Of a stretch of DNA of 64,000 nucleotides, positions 45,705 to 55,854 are shown one piece after another. The translations under genes were made by a program, and so were the position numbers. The stretch is from Flavobacteriaceae bacterium (GTDB lineage: Bacteria > Bacteroidota > Bacteroidia > Flavobacteriales > Flavobacteriaceae). Location: the NCBI GenBank assembly GCA_024643385.1, contig JAHEMZ010000004.1, positions 17,513-81,512 of the forward strand, read 5' to 3'. Each line of letters starts with the position of its first letter. Position 1 is the first letter of the stretch. Under the pieces are notes generated by a model. The model was given only the letters and a program-made list of their open reading frames with translations, was not told the origin of the DNA and did no database searches.

Positions 45705-47495
45705 ATGAAAACACGTATCAGTCTACTACTTTATGTTGCTGTGCTACTTGTAGGATGTAAAAATGAAACAAAGGAAGCTGCGGATTCCAATTCTCAAGCC
45801 CTTCTTCCCTTTAATGAATTAGTGGAGAACTACTATCAGGAAGGATTGGAACGTATCCCACTAAATGCTACCATGGCAGGAGACACTCGATACAACGATA
45901 AGTTTGTCAATTTCTTGGACAGTACTGAAATTGAAAAAAGCAAGGCTTATTACTCAAGCTATAAAGAAGCCCTGAAGAAGTATAATGACAGTACCCTTAC
46001 CGACAGTGAGCGAATGAGCAAAGCCATTTTGGAATGGGAATGCGATCTGAATCTTGAAACTTTTCAATTTAAAAACTTCGCCTATTTTCCTATTGATCAA
46101 ATGTGGTCCGTGAATCTTAAGATGGGCCAACTGGCCAGTGGTGCATCTGCACAACCATTTGAATCTGTAAAGGATTATGAAAATTGGATGACACGCGTGA
46201 ATCAGTATCTAGCATGGCTTACAAGTTCGGAAGTGATGATGAAAAAAGGGATGACAGCAGGTTATGTCCTTCCAAAATCACTTATTGTTAAAGTAATGCC
46301 ACAATTAAAAGAAATGACCGAGCCTGATCTGGACAAACACTTGTTCTATTCCCCGGTTAAAAATTTTCCTGAATCCTTTTCAGAAGAGGACAAAAATACG
46401 CTGGGTGAGGCTTACGCGGATATGATTACCTCAAAGATAATTCCTACCTACCAAAAGCTTTACGACTTTATGAGTACAGAGTATCTGGAAGCAGGAAGAT
46501 CATCGAGCGGAATCGATGCCATTCCTGAAGGGAAAGCCTATTATGAGCACCAAATAAAGTACTATACAACCACAAATATGACGGCCGATGAAATTCATCA
46601 ATTGGGATTAAGTGAAGTGGCTCGCATTTCTTCCGAGATGGAGAAGGTGAAGAACACTGTTGGCTATAAGGGAACACTGAAATCCTTTTTCAGTTACGTA
46701 AGAGACAACAAACAACTTATGCCTTACAAGGAACCACAAGAGATCATTGATAATTTCAATGCCATTCACGAACGCATGAAACCACAACTGGAGCAGCTTT
46801 TCATTAACAAACCAAAAACAGCCTTTGAAGTACGCAGAACCGAAGCTTTTCGTGAGAATTCGGCCAGTGCGGAATACAATGAAGGATCTTTGGACGGAAC
46901 CCGCCCAGGGATATTTTATGTCCCCATTCCGGATGCAACCGAATACAATGTGCATCAAGATGAATCGTTATTCCTACACGAAGCGATTCCAGGGCACCAT
47001 TATCAGATCTCGTTGACGCAGGAGAATATGGATCTTCCCAGTTTTAGAAAAACGCTATGGTACAGCGGTTATGGTGAAGGATGGGCCCTCTATAGTGAGT
47101 CCTTGGGAAAGGAACTAGGACTCTATACAGATCCATATCAATATTTCGGAACCCTGGGAGCAGAAATGCACCGCGCGATCCGATTAGTGGTGGATACAGG
47201 ATTACATTCCAAAGGTTGGACAAGAGAGCAGGCCATTCAATATTCATTGGATAATGAATCCGAATCGGAAGCAGGTATCATTTCAGAAATTGAGCGCTAT
47301 ATGGCTAATCCGGGGCAAGCCTTGTCTTATAAGATCGGACAATTAAAAATTCGCGAATTAAGAACCAAAGCGGAAAATGAGCTGGGTGATAAATTCGACA
47401 TTCGTGCCTATCATAACCAGGTATTAGAAACAGGATGTATACCCTTGGCTATTTTAGAGCAAAAAATTAATGATTGGATCGCCAGCATGAAATAA
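45705..47495 (+). CDS. DUF885 family lipoprotein, putative metallopeptidase
   Basis: A 596-residue lipoprotein: signal peptide MKTRISLLLYVAVLLVGC with the lipidated Cys at residue 18. The family hallmark HEAIPGHHYQ (H425, E426, H431 or H432) is a zinc-binding HExxxGHH arrangement like that in M32/M3-like peptidases, with the further acidic GEGWALYSE and EIERYMANPGQALSYKIG. DUF885 proteins are predicted peptidases, and the substrate is unknown. It is located 29 bp after trmD and may be transcribed with it. Confidence 0.85.
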   Translation: MKTRISLLLYVAVLLVGCKNETKEAADSNSQALLPFNELVENYYQEGLERIPLNATMAGDTRYNDKFVNFLDSTEIEKSKAYYSSYKEALKKYNDSTLTDSERMSKAILEWECDLNLETFQFKNFAYFPIDQMWSVNLKMGQLASGASAQPFESVKDYENWMTRVNQYLAWLTSSEVMMKKGMTAGYVLPKSLIVKVMPQLKEMTEPDLDKHLFYSPVKNFPESFSEEDKNTLGEAYADMITSKIIPTYQKLYDFMSTEYLEAGRSSSGIDAIPEGKAYYEHQIKYYTTTNMTADEIHQLGLSEVARISSEMEKVKNTVGYKGTLKSFFSYVRDNKQLMPYKEPQEIIDNFNAIHERMKPQLEQLFINKPKTAFEVRRTEAFRENSASAEYNEGSLDGTRPGIFYVPIPDATEYNVHQDESLFLHEAIPGHHYQISLTQENMDLPSFRKTLWYSGYGEGWALYSESLGKELGLYTDPYQYFGTLGAEMHRAIRLVVDTGLHSKGWTREQAIQYSLDNESESEAGIISEIERYMANPGQALSYKIGQLKIRELRTKAENELGDKFDIRAYHNQVLETGCIPLAILEQKINDWIASMK

Positions 47496-47637
47496 TTCCT
47501 GCTCTGATTTAGCAATTGAAGTCCAATAAATCCTTAATGATCCGGTTGTTATTTGCCATTATTCACTGCAATTAACCCGCGTTTTCTTCGTATCTTTAGG
47601 TAAGAAAATTATTGATTAATTTATATCTGAAGAAGCC

Positions 47638-48114
47638 ATGAAAACATTAACAAAAATAGGACTTGACGCTAAAAAAAGCACCGTGTTGTCTGAATTACTG
47701 AACGACCTTCTGGCTAATTATTCTGTACTTTATCAGAACGTTAGGGGTTATCACTGGAATATAAAAGGTGATAGGTTTTTTGAACTACATCTGAAATTTG
47801 AAGAACTCTATAATAACCTTTTTCTGAAGATCGATGAAATTGCGGAACGAATCTTAACGTTAGGACATGTCCCCAACCATAAAGCTTCCGATTATTTAAA
47901 GATTTCCGCCATACATGAAACCCATGAGGTGGCCGATGGTCTATTTGCCATGGAAAACATTTTGTTTTCCTTTCAAGAATTATTGAATAAGCAGCGGCAT
48001 CTGTTAGACTTAGCCGATGAGATCAGTGATGAAGGAACTAGTTCACTTATGAGCGATTATATTAGAGAACAGGAGAAGATGGTCTGGATGTATTCCGCTT
48101 ACCTTGACAAATAA
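47638..48114 (+). CDS. Dps-like ferritin-fold DNA-protection protein
   Basis: A 158-residue four-helix protein of the Dps/ferritin family, which oxidises and stores iron and protects DNA in stress. The ferroxidase-site pattern is visible: NVRGYHWNIKGDRFFELHLKFEELYNNL (His, Asp and Glu across helices A and B) and LKIDEIAERIL. The end FREQEKMVWMYSAYL-type helix closes the bundle. A TATCTTTA at 47591-47598 is a near match to the -7 consensus. The gene stands alone. Confidence 0.9.
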   Translation: MKTLTKIGLDAKKSTVLSELLNDLLANYSVLYQNVRGYHWNIKGDRFFELHLKFEELYNNLFLKIDEIAERILTLGHVPNHKASDYLKISAIHETHEVADGLFAMENILFSFQELLNKQRHLLDLADEISDEGTSSLMSDYIREQEKMVWMYSAYLDK

Positions 48115-48127
48115 ATTTACCCTAAGA

Positions 48128-48158
48128 GTTGCAAGAACTTGAAAAATGTTTATTTTTG
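48128..48158 (+). promoter_or_regulatory. Promoter of rplS (-33 and -7 elements)
   Basis: GTTG (48128-48131) is 19 bp upstream of TATTTTTG (48151-48158), matching the Bacteroidota -33/-7 arrangement. Transcription would begin near 48162 and leave a leader of about 68 nt. Confidence 0.7.
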
Positions 48159-48161
48159 CAC

Positions 48162-48230
48162 TCGATTTACCACAACCTCTGGCGATAGACGTGAATGTTG
48201 TTTTAAACTAAACTTTTTGAAATTAAAACC
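48162..48230 (+). ncRNA. Structured 5' leader of rplS (candidate L19 autoregulatory leader)
   Basis: The leader can fold: ACAAC (48172-48176) pairs with GTTGT (48197-48201), enclosing a small TCT/AGA hairpin (48178-48180 with 48187-48189) and an unpaired purine-rich arm. Ribosomal protein leaders that bind their own protein are known for L19 in several phyla, and I recall one for Flavobacteria, but I cannot confirm the match. The exact 5' end is inferred from the promoter. Confidence 0.4.
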
Positions 48231-48581
48231 ATGGAAGCGTTAATTAAATTTGTTCAAGACGAATTTGTAACCAAAAAAGAATTCCCGGAATTTTCAGCAG
48301 GAGATACCATTACTGTGTATTATGAAATCCGTGAAGGTGAAAAAACAAGAACCCAGTTCTTTAAAGGAGTTGTGATTCAAGTAAAGGGAACAGGGATTAC
48401 CAAGACCTTTACGATCCGAAAAATGTCAGGAACTGTTGGAGTAGAGCGAATTTTTCCGGTCAACTTGCCTGCACTTCAGAAAATTGAAGTGAACAAAAGA
48501 GGTAATGTGCGTAGAAAACGTATTTATTACTTCAGAGGACTTACCGGTAAGAAAGCAAGAATTAAAGAAAAGAAATACTAG
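48231..48581 (+). CDS. rplS: 50S ribosomal protein L19
   Basis: A 116-residue ribosomal protein at the 30S-50S interface. It has FPEFSAGDTITVYYEIREGE, RTQFFKGVVIQVKG, the KTFTIRKMSGTVGVERIFP segment and the end VRRKRIYYFRGLTGKKARIK, all characteristic of L19. Own promoter, structured leader and terminator make it a single-gene unit, separated from trmD by two genes. Confidence 0.97.
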   Translation: MEALIKFVQDEFVTKKEFPEFSAGDTITVYYEIREGEKTRTQFFKGVVIQVKGTGITKTFTIRKMSGTVGVERIFPVNLPALQKIEVNKRGNVRRKRIYYFRGLTGKKARIKEKKY

Positions 48582-48600
48582 TAAGCAAGTAAAAACTCTC

Positions 48601-48629
48601 AAAAGCGGCACCATTTCTGGGCCGCTTTT
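48601..48629 (+). terminator. Rho-independent terminator of rplS
   Basis: AAAAGCGGC and GCCGCTTTT form a 9-bp stem around an 11-base loop, followed by a T run, 20 bp past the stop codon. Confidence 0.9.
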
Positions 48630-48743
48630 TTTATTGACAATTGTTAATAACACCAGTTAAAAACCTGTTATTATTAAGGATACAAAAAAACTTGCTTTTT
48701 AAATTTACTGTATTACATTAGCAATATCAAAATGATGGAAACA

Positions 48744-49130
48744 TCACGGAGATAACATAAAGTAACGTTCTTTATATAGCTTTTCTACATCACCAAAATG
48801 GTTCTTTTTATCACTAGGTGCTAAGAACCCAGATGAGAAAAGTAGAGTTGGAAACAAGTAAGAGCAGATTGGTTTATAATCAATAAACTCCGCACGGTTC
48901 TCCACTCTTTGAAGCAGATCACAGCCGCAGGGGTATAATAAACCTGCCCAGAATCGTAAAGGTTGGTTGGTAACGGTTTGGTTCACAAGAAGCCATGTCA
49001 AAGTAGCAATACGATGATATGGCTTTTCTTGGTTTTGGGACTTTTGTATTTCCTTTTTCTTACGGCTGTATTTCTTGAAAGCTTGAATCGTAATCCGTAT
49101 ATTTGCCTGCCTTTGAGTTTTTGAAGGCAA
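48744..49130 (-). CDS. Doubtful hypothetical protein
   Basis: A 128-codon open frame with a TTG start and its only Met near the end. The product is basic at the N-terminus (ITIQAFKKYSRKKKEIQKS) with a Cys/Trp-bearing centre (LRFWAGLLYPCGCDLLQRV) and an acidic-basic end (DVEKLYKERYFMLSP). I recognise no family. Against it: no ATG, no ribosome-binding context, and its 5' end overlaps the plus-strand isocitrate dehydrogenase promoter. For it: the codons look ordinary and the region is otherwise empty. It could be a real small gene, a decayed remnant, or chance. Confidence 0.25.
   Translation of the reverse strand: MPSKTQRQANIRITIQAFKKYSRKKKEIQKSQNQEKPYHRIATLTWLLVNQTVTNQPLRFWAGLLYPCGCDLLQRVENRAEFIDYKPICSYLFPTLLFSSGFLAPSDKKNHFGDVEKLYKERYFMLSP
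49075..49105 (+). promoter_or_regulatory. Promoter of the isocitrate dehydrogenase gene
   Basis: TTG (49075-49077) and TATATTTG (49098-49105) are 20 bp apart and match the Bacteroidota -33 and -7 elements. The leader before the ATG at 49156 would be about 46 nt. Confidence 0.6.
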
Positions 49131-49149
49131 TTATTATTTTATTAAATGA

Positions 49150-51384
<2,235 letters not shown>

Positions 51385-51391
51385 AAGAAAT

Positions 51392-51421
51392 AAAAAAGCC
51401 CTTCATTTGAGGGGCTTTTTT
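51392..51421 (+). terminator. Rho-independent terminator of the isocitrate dehydrogenase gene
   Basis: AAAAAAGCCC and GGGGCTTTTT form the stem around TTCATTTGA, followed by T residues, 7 bp past the stop codon. The promoter box of the next gene begins only 17 bp later. Confidence 0.88.
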
Positions 51422-51438
51422 ATTCGTACTCTATCCAT

Positions 51439-51446
51439 TACCTTTG
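51439..51446 (+). promoter_or_regulatory. -7 box (TACCTTTG) of the TonB-dependent receptor gene
   Basis: TACCTTTG fits TAnnTTTG and lies 11 nt before the TTG at 51458. It sits inside the longest possible reading frame of the next gene, so translation is unlikely to begin at the upstream TTG at 51407, which lies within the preceding terminator. Confidence 0.6.
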
Positions 51447-51457
51447 CAAAAAAAAGT

Positions 51458-53824
51458 TTGAAAAAGATACTATTTGCACTCTTTCTGTTGAGTAATCTTA
51501 TCTCTATCGCTCAGGAGAAATATACACTGAGTGGAACGGTAACGGAAGCAACCACCGGAGAAACACTTATCGGGGTAAGCATCATCATCCCTTCACTAAG
51601 AACAGGGGCCATTACAAATGAATACGGGTTCTATTCCATTACGCTGCCGGAAAACACCTATGAGGTAACTTACAGCAGTCTAGGATTTACTTCAAAAAGT
51701 TTGGTCATCGAACTTACCCAAAGCATTACTCAAAATATAGCGCTTGAAAATAATGCGGAAGAATTAGACGAAGTTATTATTAAAGCAGACGCCGAACGTT
51801 TAGATATAAAAAACCCTCAGATGAGCGTGAATACGCTTACCGCCAGTACCATTAAAAGTATCCCGGTCGTTTTAGGTGAGGCAGATGTAATCAAATCCCT
51901 TTTGTTGCTCCCGGGCGTATCCAATGCGGGTGAAGGGAGTTCCGGTTTTAATGTTCGGGGTGGAGCCGCCGATCAAAACTTGATATTGTTGGATGAAGCG
52001 ACCATTTTTAATTCGTCCCACCTATTTGGTTTTTTCTCGGTATTCAATCCGGATGCGATCAAAGACGTTAAATTATACAAAGGGAGCATTCCTTCCCGCT
52101 ATGGGGGAAGGGTATCATCGGTGCTCGATATTTTTCAAAAAGAGGGTAATAGCAAATCGTTCAAACTCAGCGGCGGAGTTGGTGTCGTGGCAAGTCGCTT
52201 GTTGGCCGAAGGACCGATCGTAGAGGATAAATCGGCTTTTTTGATCGGTGGCAGAGCGTCCTATGCACATTTGTTCTTACCGCTTTTCAATAATGATAAC
52301 CGTGCTTACTTCTATGATCTGAACACCAAGATCAATTACCGAATTAATGAGCGAAACAACATTTTTCTTTCGGGCTATTTTGGTAGGGACCTTTTTAGTG
52401 TAGGAGACAATTTTGTAAACATTTACGGAAACGCCTTGGGCAATTTTCGCTGGAACCATATTTATTCAGATAAACTTTTCTCCAACCTATCTGTGATTTA
52501 TACTGATTATTATTACGGGTTGGAATTGGATTTCGTTGGATTTGAATGGAATTCGGGGATCCAGAATTTCAACTTGAAATACGATCTGAAACATTATTTT
52601 ACAGATAAACTTCAGATCAATTATGGGTTGAATAATATTTACTACAGCTTCAACCCGGGAAAAATAAAACCGAACAGCCCGGATTCCGGGATCGTCGAGG
52701 AACAGCTTATTAAGAAATATGCCAATGAAACGGCAGTATATATTGATGTTCAGCATGAATTGAGTCCTAAATTAAGTGTAGAATATGGCTTGCGATTGAG
52801 CCATTTTATTCGTTTCGGACAAGAGGAGATCAATGTTTACGCCGATAATAATCCGGTAATCTTTGATCCTTTTTTGCTGATCTACAAAAAGGCAGAGCCC
52901 ATTGAAACTGTCCCTTCGAGTCGAAGTGATCAATTGAAATCCTATACCAATTTAGAACCCCGCATTTCCGCCGCCTATATTCTAAATGATGACGTTTCGA
53001 TTAAAGCTAGTTATACTCGACTTTCCCAGTATCTGCATTTACTTTCAAATACCAGCTCTCCTACGCCATTGGATGTCTGGACCCCGAGTGGGCCCTATGT
53101 AAAACCCCAATTAGTGGATCAATACGCCCTAGGCGTATTCACTTACTTGAATAACAGAAATTATTCGCTTGAAGTAGAGACCTATTATAAGGACCTCCAA
53201 AATAGAATTGATTATATCGATGGTGCCGACCTTATTGCCAATAATGCGATAGAACAAGTGATTCTGAATGGAGAAGGGCGCGCTTATGGGGTGGAAGTAC
53301 TCTTGCGAAAGAATACCGGAAAATTGACGGGCTGGCTCGCCTATACGTTGTCAAAAAGTGAACAACGCACTCCCGGAAGAAATGAAAATGAAATCGGAAT
53401 CAATAATGGGCAATGGTATAATACTCCTTACGATAAGCCACATGATATTTCCGTCTATGCTAATTATGAATTGAATGACAAATGGTCTTTCAATAGTAAT
53501 TTTATCTTTCAAACCGGGCGTCCTACTAATTACCCGATTGGGCAATTTGTATTTGAAGACCTTGTGGTACCCTATTATGGTCTGCGGAATAAAGAAAGAC
53601 TTCCCAACTACCATCGCATAGATATTTCGGCCGTATTAACTCCACGAAAGAACAAAGACCGTAAATGGCAAAGCGAGTGGGTGTTTAGCATCTACAATGT
53701 ATATAACCGAATGAATGCTGCCTCGATCAATTTCAGACAGAATCAGGATACCGGTGTAAATGAAGCAGTAAGAACTTCCATTTTTGGAATCGTTCCCTCA
53801 GTTACCTATAATTTTAAATTTTAA
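51458..53824 (+). CDS. TonB-dependent outer membrane receptor
   Basis: A 788-residue outer membrane receptor. From the TTG at 51458 it has a signal peptide (KKILFALFLLSNLISIAQ), then a carboxypeptidase-regulatory-like domain (EKYTLSGTVTEATTGETLIG, about 20-100), a plug domain (VLGEADVIKSLLLLPGVS, GFNVRGGAADQNLILLDEA) and a long beta-barrel ending in an aromatic residue (SVTYNFKF). It is followed 3 bp later by a DUF4249 lipoprotein gene, a pairing common in Bacteroidota. The ligand is unknown; no SusD-like gene is present, so it is not a standard SusCD pair. Confidence 0.9.
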   Translation: MKKILFALFLLSNLISIAQEKYTLSGTVTEATTGETLIGVSIIIPSLRTGAITNEYGFYSITLPENTYEVTYSSLGFTSKSLVIELTQSITQNIALENNAEELDEVIIKADAERLDIKNPQMSVNTLTASTIKSIPVVLGEADVIKSLLLLPGVSNAGEGSSGFNVRGGAADQNLILLDEATIFNSSHLFGFFSVFNPDAIKDVKLYKGSIPSRYGGRVSSVLDIFQKEGNSKSFKLSGGVGVVASRLLAEGPIVEDKSAFLIGGRASYAHLFLPLFNNDNRAYFYDLNTKINYRINERNNIFLSGYFGRDLFSVGDNFVNIYGNALGNFRWNHIYSDKLFSNLSVIYTDYYYGLELDFVGFEWNSGIQNFNLKYDLKHYFTDKLQINYGLNNIYYSFNPGKIKPNSPDSGIVEEQLIKKYANETAVYIDVQHELSPKLSVEYGLRLSHFIRFGQEEINVYADNNPVIFDPFLLIYKKAEPIETVPSSRSDQLKSYTNLEPRISAAYILNDDVSIKASYTRLSQYLHLLSNTSSPTPLDVWTPSGPYVKPQLVDQYALGVFTYLNNRNYSLEVETYYKDLQNRIDYIDGADLIANNAIEQVILNGEGRAYGVEVLLRKNTGKLTGWLAYTLSKSEQRTPGRNENEIGINNGQWYNTPYDKPHDISVYANYELNDKWSFNSNFIFQTGRPTNYPIGQFVFEDLVVPYYGLRNKERLPNYHRIDISAVLTPRKNKDRKWQSEWVFSIYNVYNRMNAASINFRQNQDTGVNEAVRTSIFGIVPSVTYNFKF

Positions 53825-53827
53825 GTT

Positions 53828-54733
53828 ATGAAAACATTAATCACGTATACTCTACTTATTGCAGCACTGGTGGGTTTCATCTCTTGTGAAGAAGTGGTAG
53901 ACATAGAGGTTCCAAAAAGCGAACCAAGGCTCGTATTAGATGCTCTGATACGTGCAGATACTACGCAAGAATTTGTCGATGTAAAGATCAAGGCAAGTTT
54001 GACCAATGCATTTTTCGAAGCAGTAGAACCCGTATCTGATATTACCTCCATGTATATCTACTATGGAATAGAAAATGAATTTGGTGAGATCGTGGATGGG
54101 CTTTATTCCAATTTGGCAGAGTCAATACCCGGAAGCGGCATCTATATCCCCGACCCCGATTTCACTTCCGATCAGCGAATTAGAACTAGTGATATTGGAG
54201 ATGGTACTGCTTTTTGGCTCGTTGTAGAACATCAAGATAGACGGTATGCAGGAAAGACATACTACGAATCTTCTGTACCGATCGATTCCTTGGAACAAGA
54301 CACCGTTATTTTATTTGATGAAGAACAAACCGAATTGATCATCACCTATACGGATGATCCGGAAAAAGAGAATTATTATTTATTTGATTTTGACTTTGCC
54401 AATTTCATTGCGTCTAGCGATACCTTTTATGAGGGGCAAACGTTTAGCTTTTCGTATTTCTATGATACCGACTTTTCCCCGGGGGATGAAATTACAGTGA
54501 GCATCTTAGGGGTCGATCAAGACTTTTTCAACTATATGAACTTATTGATTTCACAAAGCGAAGGAAGTTTTGGTCCTTTTGAAACTCCGTCTGCGACTGT
54601 AAGAGGAAATATTTTTGATGTGACAGGAATAGACAATATCAATCAATTTAATAACGTTGAAAATCCTGATAATTTCCCTTTAGGATACTTCTCCTTTTCC
54701 CAAGTATTCTCTCAAACTTTGGTCATTCAATAA
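53828..54733 (+). CDS. DUF4249 family lipoprotein
   Basis: A 301-residue outer membrane lipoprotein: signal MKTLITYTLLIAALVGFISC with lipidation at C20, then EEVVDIEVPKSEPRLVLDALI, the usual start of DUF4249 proteins, and beta-rich repeats. DUF4249 members are typically encoded right after a TonB-dependent receptor, as here (3 bp gap), and are thought to act as its surface partner, much as SusD does for SusC. Its 3' end overlaps the glycerate kinase gene on the other strand by 7 bp. Confidence 0.85.
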   Translation: MKTLITYTLLIAALVGFISCEEVVDIEVPKSEPRLVLDALIRADTTQEFVDVKIKASLTNAFFEAVEPVSDITSMYIYYGIENEFGEIVDGLYSNLAESIPGSGIYIPDPDFTSDQRIRTSDIGDGTAFWLVVEHQDRRYAGKTYYESSVPIDSLEQDTVILFDEEQTELIITYTDDPEKENYYLFDFDFANFIASSDTFYEGQTFSFSYFYDTDFSPGDEITVSILGVDQDFFNYMNLLISQSEGSFGPFETPSATVRGNIFDVTGIDNINQFNNVENPDNFPLGYFSFSQVFSQTLVIQ

Positions 54734-55854
54734 AATTGTTGAAGCAGTAAAGTGGTTTTTTCGGATATCAATCTTTCGGCATTATCAAAACTGTAAGAGA
54801 CCGGTTGGGTTGGATCAAATAATTGTGTGGCGGCTACTAAACCCAGACCTTTTACACCTATTTGATCGAGATCCAATTTTCCACAAATGGCCATTACCGG
54901 AATCTTATGTCTTTTGGCCTCTTGAATGATCCCAAAAACGAACTTCCCGTAGGCTGTTTGATGATCAATTTTTCCTTCACCGGTGATGATAAGTTTTATA
55001 TTATGCGTAATCACCAATTGATGGAAGTTCGCCAAATTTAAGATGAAGGAGGTCCCACTTACAAAATAAGCATTGAAGAAACATGCAAGTCCGAATGCAG
55101 CTCCTCCTGCAGCTCCTGCTCCCGGTATTGTAGCTTCCTCCTTTTTTAAATATTGCTCCACCTTACTACTTATATTTTGTAAGCCTTTATCGAGTAACTC
55201 AATCGCCTCAAGTGTGGCACCCTTCTGTTTCCCATACGTATATGCTGCTCCTGTTTTCCCGAACAATGGGTTGAGCACATCGTTGATCGCAAAGAATTCA
55301 ATTTCATTGTAGTGATCCTTCGGACTTACCATTTTATGGATCTTGTTCAGGTCTGAACCATTTCCAGGCAATTCATTACCCAAAACATCAAAGAATTGAT
55401 ACCCCAAAGCTCTGGCCATCCCTATACCTGCATCATTGGTCGCACTTCCTCCAATTCCCACATAGATCTTTTTGGCTCCTGATTCAATGGCATGTTTGAT
55501 TTGTAAGCCCGTGCCATACGTGGAAGTTTTCAGAGGATCCCTTTCCGCCAATGATAACAATTCAATCCCGGAAGCCTTGGCAAGTTCAATATAAGCGTTC
55601 TTTAGGCCTTCATTCCAGAGATAGGTAGCGTAAATAGGTCTTCCCAAGGGATCGAAGGTTTCGACAGAGATTTCTTTTAGTTCCGGAATATATCCTTGTA
55701 CGGCATTTAAAAAACCTTCCCCTCCATCAGAAGCAAAAAGTTGAAAACAATTAAACTCCCTAGAATATCGTTTTACACCCAATTCGATAGCATTTGCTAC
55801 TTCCTTAGCACTAAGACTGTCTTTAAAAGCATCCGGAGCGATTAAGATATTCAT
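54727..55854 (-). CDS. Glycerate kinase, type I (GlxK/GarK family)
   Basis: A 375-residue kinase that phosphorylates D-glycerate; type I enzymes give 2-phosphoglycerate, which enters lower glycolysis. It has MNILIAPDAFKDSLSAKEVA, ASDGGEGFLNAV, the signature GIGGSATNDAGIGMARALG and KLIITGEGKIDHQTAYGK. The ATG follows immediately on the stop of the sodium:solute symporter gene, so it is the third gene of the GH63-symporter-kinase operon, where it would consume the glycerate freed by the hydrolase. Confidence 0.93.
   Translation of the reverse strand: MNILIAPDAFKDSLSAKEVANAIELGVKRYSREFNCFQLFASDGGEGFLNAVQGYIPELKEISVETFDPLGRPIYATYLWNEGLKNAYIELAKASGIELLSLAERDPLKTSTYGTGLQIKHAIESGAKKIYVGIGGSATNDAGIGMARALGYQFFDVLGNELPGNGSDLNKIHKMVSPKDHYNEIEFFAINDVLNPLFGKTGAAYTYGKQKGATLEAIELLDKGLQNISSKVEQYLKKEEATIPGAGAAGGAAFGLACFFNAYFVSGTSFILNLANFHQLVITHNIKLIITGEGKIDHQTAYGKFVFGIIQEAKRHKIPVMAICGKLDLDQIGVKGLGLVAATQLFDPTQPVSYSFDNAERLISEKTTLLLQQFY

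Noticed and set aside
51458..54733. SusC/SusD-type polysaccharide utilisation locus
   Set aside because: The lipoprotein is DUF4249, not SusD-like, and no glycan-active enzymes lie in the same operon; the nearby hydrolase is cytoplasmic and on the opposite strand.
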